In this document: positions 5,152 through 11,145 of the stretch, one piece after another
How positions within the stretch are numbered: the first letter of the stretch is position 1
Layout of the letters: every line of letters starts with the position of its first letter
Assembly (NCBI GenBank): GCA_024763295.1
Contig: JANTFU010000009.1
Coordinates: 1 to 18,294 of the forward strand
Direction: 5' to 3'
DNA from: Anaerolineales bacterium
GTDB taxonomy: Bacteria > Chloroflexota > Anaerolineae > Anaerolineales > Villigracilaceae
Length of the DNA stretch: 18,294 nt
The notes under the pieces: model-generated
What the model saw: the letters and a program-made list of their open reading frames with translations, nothing else
What the model was told of the DNA's origin: nothing
The model's database searches: none
Made by a program: the position numbers and the translations under genes

Positions 5152-6795
5152 AGAGGGCTTCTTCTTTTCACGCTCGCGTTCGCAATCTTACTGACAAGTT
5201 GCACGTCAAACACAGAAATCGTTACCACAAGTACGCCCGCGCCTGAAAGCGGGCTGAAACAAAGCGAAACGATCACACCCAGCCCTGTCCCCTCGATAAC
5301 CCCAACGACAAGCCTCACGCCAACGCCCCAAGCGCATTTGCAAATTCAAGATTACGGCATTGAGCTTGAAGATTTTCCTGCAAATGTCAACCCGCTGACC
5401 GCGCTCGAAGTCTCTGAGCCTGCGCTGCTGGATTTGCCCGCCGTGCTAATCTCCATCAGCAACATCCCGAACACGGCGCGTCCACAAGCAGGAATTGGCA
5501 CAGCTTCATGGATTTTTGAGTATTATATCGGCGAGGCGGCGACGCGCTTTTTAAGTGTTTTCTATGGCGAATATCCACGCCGTGTACCGAACGTGATCGG
5601 CGATTGTCCCGTCAACGAAAAAACTTTTATTCCCGATACCATTTGGCTTGGCAACCGTGTTTGGCTGGACGAGAACGAAGACGGCAAGCAGAACGATTGG
5701 GAGTTAGGTATCGGCGGCATTTGCGTGCATCTCTATCAGGACGATGAACTGCTTGAAAGCACATCCACGAACAGCAACGGCTATTACGCTTTCAATCTTC
5801 CCAACATCGGCAAATACACCATCGCGTTTGATGTTCCCGCTGAATACGAAATCACAGAATCCAATTTGGGATTTGAAGAACTGGACAGCGATGGCGCATC
5901 CGTTACCCGCCCAATTAATAGCAGCGACACGAACGTGGACTTAGGCTTGGTACTCTCCGAAATCCCTGCCCTAACCCCAACACCCGTCGTAACCGGCACA
6001 CCCGCAGGTTGGTACTTGCCCTCCGAAGATTATGTCGGTCCAATCCGCTCCGGGCGGCTAACTTACGACCACGTCAACAAGATGTTCTATAATAGTTGTC
6101 TGATCTTCGCTAGTGCGGCGGCTGATATTTTAGCGCAGTTAAATCCTTGCTATCTCATCTACGGCGTAGACCCAAACACGCCCAACAGCGGACTGCTGAC
6201 CGTCGCTGAGATGCGGCAACTTGCCGAGGATCAGGCAGTTAACGGCAAAAGCCCAAATTACAGCGGCAATCTCTTTAGCGAGAGCCTGCCAACCCTTGAG
6301 AGCGATCCGGCAACGCATCTGCACGTCTACTATCATCAATATCTGCAAGCCGCCTGGGAATACGATCCAATCTCCAAATCCTACTTGCGCTACACCGACG
6401 ATATGGACGGCACGGGCATCCTGCATCTCGCCACCGACCGGCTGACGGGCAGACAACAATCTTTCCAAAACGTGATTATCCTGCAAGCCGAGCATGATGT
6501 TTACCGCCACAATCAACTCGACATCGACCTGAGTTTTGGACAAGCGGGCTTTGCCTGGCTGCTACGCGACGGTAAAATGATGCGTGTGCGCTGGTCAACC
6601 GGCAATCGCGAATGGGAAAAAACCAGCGGTATGCGCCGTCCCTTGCATCTCATGGATGTGAACGGCGATCCCGTTGCCCTGCATCCCGGCAAAACCTGGA
6701 TTCACCTGATGACTCCCATGTCTTATTTAGATGATTTGGGCGATGGTGCGTGGCAAATCAATTTTGTGCAGCCATACGACCCGCCTGCCAACTGA
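5149..6795 (+). CDS. DUF3048 (YerB-like) lipoprotein with inserted SdrD B-like domain
   Basis: A 548-residue lipoprotein with lipobox LTSC (Cys18) and a Thr/Pro linker (about 24-65). The N-terminal half of DUF3048 is seen at about 98-143 (AVLISISN, ARPQAGIG at 110-117, TRFLSVF at 132-138). It is interrupted by a Ca-binding-style Ig-like B domain at about 163-269 (LGNRVWLDENEDGKQND, then GGICVHLYQDD and NGYYAFNLP), typical of SdrD-type surface proteins. DUF3048 resumes with YVGPIRSGR (295-303) and ends with the C-terminal DUF3048 domain (about 437-541, FQNVIILQAEHDVYRH to GKTWIHLMTP). The family is extracytoplasmic with unknown function. The start at 5149 is the only ATG giving a clean signal peptide; TTG at 5140 lies in the array. 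Confidence 0.9.
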   Translation: MRGLLLFTLAFAILLTSCTSNTEIVTTSTPAPESGLKQSETITPSPVPSITPTTSLTPTPQAHLQIQDYGIELEDFPANVNPLTALEVSEPALLDLPAVLISISNIPNTARPQAGIGTASWIFEYYIGEAATRFLSVFYGEYPRRVPNVIGDCPVNEKTFIPDTIWLGNRVWLDENEDGKQNDWELGIGGICVHLYQDDELLESTSTNSNGYYAFNLPNIGKYTIAFDVPAEYEITESNLGFEELDSDGASVTRPINSSDTNVDLGLVLSEIPALTPTPVVTGTPAGWYLPSEDYVGPIRSGRLTYDHVNKMFYNSCLIFASAAADILAQLNPCYLIYGVDPNTPNSGLLTVAEMRQLAEDQAVNGKSPNYSGNLFSESLPTLESDPATHLHVYYHQYLQAAWEYDPISKSYLRYTDDMDGTGILHLATDRLTGRQQSFQNVIILQAEHDVYRHNQLDIDLSFGQAGFAWLLRDGKMMRVRWSTGNREWEKTSGMRRPLHLMDVNGDPVALHPGKTWIHLMTPMSYLDDLGDGAWQINFVQPYDPPAN

Positions 6796-6846
6796 GAGGA
6801 TTACAATTCAATTACACTTCTACCCTAAAAACTAGCAAAGTATATA

Positions 6847-7836
6847 ATGGCAACGAAAGATACGCCCATGAAAATCGATTTTCTCAAAAAAATCTACTTA
6901 ATGCAGAAAACCCCGTTGGAAATTGCTCTCGCCATGACTCCGATAGCACTGGCGTTAGCATTGGCTTTGGAATGGCTCTTCACCAAAACAGTGACCATCA
7001 CCACAGCCATGATTACCATCCCGGCAACCTTTGGCTTGACCTATTTTCTCTCCAAAATCCTGCTGCGCTACCAAAACGAACTAAACGAACAAAGAGCGCA
7101 GCTTGAAGCCGCAACCCGCGACCTAAGCTACGCCAACGGCAGAATGAGCGCCAAAAATGAAGAATTAAATGCCTTTGCGCACACCGTTGCGCACGAACTC
7201 AAAACGCCGCTGGGGGTCATCATGGGATATAGTCACCTGCTCAGCCTCCCTACCTATGAACAAACGCCGGAAAATATTGCCGACATTAGCAAAAAAATCA
7301 CCCAAACCAGCCTAAAAATGGACAGCATCATTCAAGAGATGCTCCTTTTTGCCAAGCTGCGCCAAAACGACCCAATCGATACAATGCCGCTGGATATGGA
7401 TGCAATCGTCAACGAAGCCTTAGCAAGACTAGATACGATGATTATAGAAAATCAGGCTCGTATCAAAAAACCGGCAACCTGGTATAAAGCTACCGGATAT
7501 GCTCCTTGGATAGAGGAAGTCTGGAGCAATTACATCAATAACGCGATTAAATATGGCGGAAGCGCTCCTGAAATTGAACTGGGTGCCGAGCAACAGGAAA
7601 ATGGGCAAATTCGATTTTGGGTGCGCGACCACGGTCCCGGCATGAGCGCAGAAGAACAGGAACTGGTATTCAACCCCTTCATCCGCTTCAACGAAACCCA
7701 AATCGCCGGTCATGGATTAGGTCTCTCAATCTCGCAACGGATTATCGAAAAATTAGGGGGTGAAGTTGGCGTAGAAAGTGCCCCACAAAATGGCAGCACT
7801 TTCTATTTCACATTACCGCAAGCAAGCTATAAATAA
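6847..7836 (+). CDS. Membrane sensor histidine kinase (orphan)
   Basis: A 329-residue kinase. Two hydrophobic segments (about 27-45 and 51-72) form a short membrane hairpin with no sizeable external sensor, followed by a coiled coil (about 74-105). The HisKA domain has FAHTVAHELKTPLG with phospho-acceptor His116. The ATPase domain shows the N box (SNYINNAIKYG), G1 (RDHGPGM), F box (FNPFIRF) and G2 (GHGLGLS at 288-294). No response regulator gene adjoins it, so its partner lies elsewhere. The start is uncertain: ATG 6847 has no ribosome site and overlaps a TATAAT (6843-6848); ATG 6868 follows GAAAGA and would give 322 residues. The lack of an external loop suggests it senses membrane or cytoplasmic cues. 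Confidence 0.93.
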   Translation: MATKDTPMKIDFLKKIYLMQKTPLEIALAMTPIALALALALEWLFTKTVTITTAMITIPATFGLTYFLSKILLRYQNELNEQRAQLEAATRDLSYANGRMSAKNEELNAFAHTVAHELKTPLGVIMGYSHLLSLPTYEQTPENIADISKKITQTSLKMDSIIQEMLLFAKLRQNDPIDTMPLDMDAIVNEALARLDTMIIENQARIKKPATWYKATGYAPWIEEVWSNYINNAIKYGGSAPEIELGAEQQENGQIRFWVRDHGPGMSAEEQELVFNPFIRFNETQIAGHGLGLSISQRIIEKLGGEVGVESAPQNGSTFYFTLPQASYK

Positions 7837-7848
7837 AGCACAAAATTT

Positions 7849-7962
7849 CAGTCCCTGAGCGGAGTGCTGAACACTAGAGAAGTGCGTAGTCGCAGGGCGA
7901 TTGCAGGGAACGCCGTCCTTCGACTTCAGGCTCAACAACTGTCGCCTGCCGCTCAGGAACTG
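7849..7962. repeat. 114-bp inverted-repeat element
   Basis: The ends are CAGTCCCTGAGCGG (7849-7862) and CCGCTCAGGAACTG (7949-7962), inverted with one mismatch. The interior has no reading frame of note. It lies 12 bp after the histidine kinase stop and is followed by copy B of the 23-bp motif and a terminator. Confidence 0.75.
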
Positions 7963-7972
7963 GTACAACTTT

Positions 7973-7995
7973 GTATGTTATTTCATTCTCATTCC
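7973..7995 (+). repeat. 23-bp dispersed motif, copy B
   Basis: GTATGTTATTTCATT, three bases, then ATTCC. It lies 10 bp beyond the right end of the 114-bp inverted-repeat element and before the terminator at 8018. Confidence 0.7.
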
Positions 7996-8017
7996 TAAAG
8001 CACATTTTCTACACAAT

Positions 8018-8042
8018 AAAAAGCCCCATCACGGGGCTTTTT
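8018..8042. terminator. Intrinsic terminator after the histidine kinase
   Basis: The stem AAAAAGCCCC (8018-8027) pairs with GGGGCTTTTT (8033-8042) around a 5-base loop, with a T tract on the + strand. It separates the HIT/DUF3048/kinase group from the thiolase. Confidence 0.85.
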
Positions 8043-8079
8043 GAGTATCAACATCCACTCCAAATATGCACTTTTACAC

Positions 8080-8108
8080 TGGAATTTTAAGCGCAGATTT
8101 TCTATACT
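8080..8108 (+). promoter_or_regulatory. Possible promoter for the thiolase gene
   Basis: TATACT (8103-8108) fits a -10 element; the -35 candidate 17 bp upstream (TGGAAT, 8080-8085) is weak. Its position after a terminator and 43 bp before the thiolase ATG makes a promoter here likely, though these exact boxes are tentative. Confidence 0.4.
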
Positions 8109-8150
8109 TGTTTTCTATCCCCAACCAATCATCATAGGAGGAAGACCCCG

Positions 8151-9353
8151 ATGAGTAAAGAACATGAACCCGTCATTCTGAGCGCAGTCCGCACGCCGAT
8201 TGCGCGTTTTCAAGGTGCGTTAGCAGGCATCGAAGCCCCCAAGCTCGGCGCAGTAGCCATTAAAGGCGCCGTCGAACGCGCAGGTATCAAAAACCTTGCC
8301 GACATCGACGAAGTTTTTATGGGCAATGTTGTCCCCGCTGGCGAGGGGCAAGCGCCCGCTCGTCAGGCAAGCATTTTTGCCGGGTTACCCGATACAGTCG
8401 GTGCAACAACCGTCAACAAAGTCTGTGGTTCGGGCTTGAAAGCGATTATGTTCGGCGCAGCATCGATCAAAGCCGGCGACGGGCAACTCTACGTTGGCGG
8501 CGGCATGGAATCAATGACCCGCGCGCCCTATCTCGTTCCCGGTCGCACGGGCGAAATCCGCTATGGGCATGTGACGATGAAAGACTCTTTGCTGCATGAC
8601 GGACTTTTCGATCCCTTCGAGCAATGGCCGATGGGCAACGCGGCAGATTTTATCGCCGACGAGTACGGCATTACCCGCGAAGAGATGGATGATTTTTCCG
8701 CTAAGAGCCAGCGAAAAGCCGTTGCTGCAATCAAAGCAGGTAAATTCAAAAATGAGATCGTGCCCGTCGAAGTGCCGGGACGCAAAGGCACTGTCACCAT
8801 CTTCGACACAGACGAAGGTCCGCGCGAGGGCACAACAGCCGAAGGACTTGCCAAATTGCGTCCCGTTTTCCAAAAAGACGGTAAAACTACCGCGGGCAAC
8901 GCATCCACTCTCAACGATGGAGCGGCAGCGGTGGTTGTATCTAGCCGAGCTTATGCTGAAAATAACGGTATCAAGCCGCTCGCACGCATCGTGGCGTACG
9001 GTCACGCCGCAGTCCAGCCCAAATATCTCTTTGCCGCTCCCGGCAAAGCGATGCCGAAAATTTTGGCGATGGCTGGTTGGACGCTCGCCGATGTTGATCT
9101 GATTGAGTTAAACGAAGCATTCGCCGCTCAATGTCTCGCTAACGGCAAGGAACTCGCCGAGCAAGGCTGGGATTGGGACAAGGTGAACGTCAACGGCGGT
9201 GGCATTGCGCTTGGGCATCCGATTGGCGCGTCCGGTGCGCGTATCGTTGCCACACTGATTTACGCCCTCAAAGATCGCGGATTGAAACGCGGTTTAGCGT
9301 CGCTCTGCTTGGGCGGTGGTGAAGCGGTGGCGATGGCGATTGAGTTGGAGTAG
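8151..9353 (+). CDS. Acetyl-CoA acetyltransferase (thiolase)
   Basis: A 400-residue thiolase of standard length. It joins two acetyl-CoA into acetoacetyl-CoA or runs the reverse cleavage. The nucleophile is Cys92 in VCGSGLKA; the other catalytic residues are His356 in GGGIALGHPIGASGARI and Cys386 in CLGGGEAVAMAIE; NEAFAAQ is also present. The family start motif VILSAVRTPI is at the N-terminus. AGGAGG (8136-8141) lies 9 nt before the ATG, a strong site. It stands alone between a terminator and a repeat-rich gap, with no beta-oxidation, PHB or mevalonate genes beside it, so biosynthetic and degradative roles cannot be told apart here. Confidence 0.96.
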   Translation: MSKEHEPVILSAVRTPIARFQGALAGIEAPKLGAVAIKGAVERAGIKNLADIDEVFMGNVVPAGEGQAPARQASIFAGLPDTVGATTVNKVCGSGLKAIMFGAASIKAGDGQLYVGGGMESMTRAPYLVPGRTGEIRYGHVTMKDSLLHDGLFDPFEQWPMGNAADFIADEYGITREEMDDFSAKSQRKAVAAIKAGKFKNEIVPVEVPGRKGTVTIFDTDEGPREGTTAEGLAKLRPVFQKDGKTTAGNASTLNDGAAAVVVSSRAYAENNGIKPLARIVAYGHAAVQPKYLFAAPGKAMPKILAMAGWTLADVDLIELNEAFAAQCLANGKELAEQGWDWDKVNVNGGGIALGHPIGASGARIVATLIYALKDRGLKRGLASLCLGGGEAVAMAIELE

Positions 9354-9369
9354 TAGTAATTAACGTTTA

Positions 9370-9580
9370 GGAACGCGAATTAAATAACTTACAAATCTTG
9401 TTTTCGATGATTTATGGGGAAGCCCCCTTCTGTCCTTCGGACATCTCCCCCCTTCGGGGGGAGAATCAGTCCCTTCCCCCTTCGGGGGAAGGTTAGGATG
9501 GGGGAACCCCCCTCAATAACCCCAGAAGCTGTTTTTCTTTGAGCCCGCTGGAAATCTGTATGTTATTTAATTTTCATTCC
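9370..9580. mobile_element. MITE-like element bounded by inverted copies of the 23-bp motif
   Basis: The left end (9370-9392, copy C, - strand) and right end (9558-9580, copy D, + strand) are inverted copies of GTAWGTTATTTMATT-N3-RTTCC. Between them lies no gene but the GC-rich multi-hairpin core (9411-9519), also found at 2286-2393 without these ends. The 211-bp size, terminal inverted repeats and lack of coding capacity fit a miniature non-autonomous element. No transposase is present in the window and no clear target duplication is seen, so mobility is inferred. Confidence 0.5.
9411..9519. repeat. GC-rich multi-hairpin repeat, copy 2
   Basis: It matches the core at 2286-2393 nearly throughout: TTATGGGG, then CTGTCC-NNC-GGACATCTCCCC, GGGGGGAGAATCAGT, CCTTCCCCC, GGGGGAAGGTTAGGA and a final GGGGGAA-CCCC. 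Each block pairs with its neighbour as a hairpin, often with a TTCG loop. Here it is nested inside inverted 23-bp motifs. Confidence 0.85.
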
Positions 9581-9583
9581 TTA

Positions 9584-9640
9584 GCGGTCAGTAATTAGTT
9601 TAAAAGCTGAATGCTGACCGCTAATTGCTGAAAGCTATTA
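9584..9640 (+). repeat. Heptamer array upstream of the four-helix-bundle gene
   Basis: Seven-base units: GCGGTCA, GTAATTA, GTTTAAA, then after a single extra A, GCTGAAT, GCTGACC, GCTAATT, GCTGAAA, GCTATTA. The last three units nearly repeat the sequence directly after the gene (10002-10022), sharing GCTAATTRCTGAAAGCT. It ends just before the ribosome site at 9643. Confidence 0.75.
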
Positions 9641-9652
9641 TCGGAAGGCAGC

Positions 9653-10006
9653 ATGAAAGATTTTCGGAGACTGAAGGTTTGGCAGAAGGCACATCAATTT
9701 GCGCTGGCAGTCTATAAAACGACCAAAGATTTTCCACGCGAAGAATTGTATGGATTAACGTCCCAAATTCGGCGCTCCAGCATGTCCATCCCTACGAATA
9801 TTGCCGAAGGCACGGGCAGATTTACAGACAAAGACTTCGCCCGCTTTCTCCAAATTTCAATGGGTTCAGCGAGCGAAGCCGAATATCAACTGCTCTTAGC
9901 GCGGGATTTGGGCTTTATTAGCAATGAAAAATATGCCCCACTTCAAGCCCAAGTCGAAGAAATCAAAAAAATGCTTGCATCCTTTCTCCGAACGCTACGA
10001 AGCTAA
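9653..10006 (+). CDS. Four-helix-bundle protein of the 23S IVS / S23 family
   Basis: A 117-residue protein with the full family pattern: FRRLKVWQKAH (4-14), YKTTKDFPREELYGLTSQIRRS (21-42), SIPTNIAEGTGRF (45-57) and GSASEAEYQLLLARDLGFI (71-89). The family (TIGR02436-like) was first seen in ORFs within 23S rRNA intervening sequences and is related to the Avd proteins of diversity-generating retroelements. Members form pentameric helical bundles thought to bind nucleic acid, but their role is not established. Here it is free-standing, with no rRNA, reverse transcriptase or variable repeat nearby. GGAAGG (9643-9648) lies 4 nt before the ATG. Both flanks are heptamer arrays, and the stop codon lies inside the second. 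Confidence 0.93.
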   Translation: MKDFRRLKVWQKAHQFALAVYKTTKDFPREELYGLTSQIRRSSMSIPTNIAEGTGRFTDKDFARFLQISMGSASEAEYQLLLARDLGFISNEKYAPLQAQVEEIKKMLASFLRTLRS

Positions 10007-10034
10007 TTACTGAAAGCTGATCACTATCAGCTAC
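10002..10034 (+). repeat. Heptamer array downstream of the four-helix-bundle gene
   Basis: Units GCTAATT, ACTGAAA, GCTGATC, ACTATCA, GCTAC. It starts in the last sense codon of the four-helix-bundle gene, supplies its TAA stop, fills the 24-bp gap, and reaches the stop codon of convergent metF (10031-10033). Confidence 0.7.
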
Positions 10035-10918
10035 TTAGGTTTATCCTCCGGTCGAATCCCCAGCGCATCATAAATCTTGAGCGTCGGACGTGATTTGTTG
10101 AGGGTATAAAAATGGATGCCCTTGACGCCGCGATCAAAGAGTTCAAAGACTTGCTGCGTTGCCCAATGGATGCCAACCTTCGAAACGCCATAATCATCAT
10201 GCGTGCGGGAAATAGCTCGCTGTAACTTGGCAGGGATGCGTGCCCCCAACGCGAGTTCTGAAATACGGTTCATGCCGCTGATTGAAGTGATTGGCATAAT
10301 GCCCGGAATAATGGGGATTTTGATGCCCGCCAAACCGCAACGCTCACGAAAATCGTAATAATCGCTATTCTGGAAGAAAAGCTGTGTGCAAATATAGTCC
10401 GCGCCCGCGTCAACTTTTTCTTTGAGATAATCCATTTCTTTGAGGCGATTTGGGGTTTCGGGATGCCCCTCCGGGAAGCCCGCTACGCCGATTCCCATGT
10501 GCGGAAATTCTTTTTTTACAAAGCGCACCAAATCAATGGCGTGCTTGAAACCGTCTTTGGGTTGGAAGAAACCCGGCGAACCTTTTGGCGGATCGCCGCG
10601 CAGCGCCATAATGTTGTCAATCCCTGCTTCGGAGTAACGCTGTAAAATCTCTCCCACTTCATCGCGGGTCGCGCCGATGGTCGTTAGATGTGCAACAACC
10701 GTTAAATCCGTTTCTCTGCGCAAACGTAAAATCAGGTCATGGGTCAAATCGCGCGTCGAGCCGCCCGCACCATAGGTCACGCTGACATAGGCGGGATCAA
10801 TCGATTTTAACTCAGTAATGGCATGAAAGAGCGCTTCAGATGCCCTCGCGGTTTTGGGCGGAAAAAACTCAAAGCTAAAGTGAATGCCGGGCTTGGCTAA
10901 AATTTCGGCGATGTTCAT
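10031..10918 (-). CDS. metF: 5,10-methylenetetrahydrofolate reductase
   Basis: A 295-residue FAD-dependent TIM-barrel enzyme that reduces 5,10-methylene-THF to 5-methyl-THF for methionine synthesis and one-carbon metabolism. Visible motifs: FSFEFFPPKT with the catalytic Glu17, VSVTYGAGGSTRD (45-57), VVAHLTT (74-80) and MALRGDPP with the folate-binding Asp109, then ADYICTQLFF and PIIPGIMPI. The length equals bacterial MetF. The ATG at 10916-10918 follows GAGG (10925-10928) with 6-nt spacing; an upstream GTG at 10930 overlaps that site and is rejected. It converges on the four-helix-bundle gene and is transcribed away from the flavoprotein gene. Confidence 0.96.
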   Translation of the reverse strand: MNIAEILAKPGIHFSFEFFPPKTARASEALFHAITELKSIDPAYVSVTYGAGGSTRDLTHDLILRLRRETDLTVVAHLTTIGATRDEVGEILQRYSEAGIDNIMALRGDPPKGSPGFFQPKDGFKHAIDLVRFVKKEFPHMGIGVAGFPEGHPETPNRLKEMDYLKEKVDAGADYICTQLFFQNSDYYDFRERCGLAGIKIPIIPGIMPITSISGMNRISELALGARIPAKLQRAISRTHDDYGVSKVGIHWATQQVFELFDRGVKGIHFYTLNKSRPTLKIYDALGIRPEDKPK

Positions 10919-10947
10919 AAAATACCTCACAGCGAAAAGATTGTGCC

Positions 10948-10953
10948 ATTATA
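10948..10953 (-). promoter_or_regulatory. Candidate -10 box of metF
   Basis: A perfect TATAAT on the - strand lies 30 bp before the metF ATG. No good -35 is seen at 16-18 bp. Transcription would start near 10941, giving a leader of about 23 nt that still contains the GAGG site. No riboswitch-sized leader is present. Confidence 0.45.
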
Positions 10954-11018
10954 ATACGGCATCTCTATTTCGTATTGCGTAATGATTTTAGAAGCACACA
11001 ACTTTTTCATTTCTTAGC

Positions 11019-11081
11019 TCACGCAAAGACGCAAAACCGCTAAGAAAAACTTAAACTTTGCGCCTTAGCGACTTTGCGTGA
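11019..11081. repeat. TCACGCAAAG inverted repeat
   Basis: Perfect 10-bp arms TCACGCAAAG (11019-11028) and CTTTGCGTGA (11072-11081). Related words recur inside (ACGCAAAACCGCTAAG; CTTTGCGCCTTAGCG), so several alternative foldings exist. It fills the divergent gap between metF and the flavoprotein gene. The rest of that gap shows nothing beyond the metF -10 box. Confidence 0.7.
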
Positions 11082-11145
11082 TGTTCTATTGGACATCTGA
11101 CCAAAGCATCTGAAACGCACTACGCATTCCCCCAAAGGACATCCC

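Noticed and set aside
8511..9005. - strand frames inside the thiolase gene
   Set aside because: They overlap the catalytic core of a certain gene and show no motif of their own.
9584..10034. A CRISPR array or diversity-generating retroelement around the four-helix-bundle gene
   Set aside because: The repeats are contiguous 7-mers without spacers; no cas genes, reverse transcriptase or template/variable repeat pair are present.
10919..11145. A SAM or cobalamin riboswitch upstream of metF
   Set aside because: The likely metF leader is only about 23 nt, and the upstream structure is a simple inverted repeat without riboswitch-type conserved boxes.
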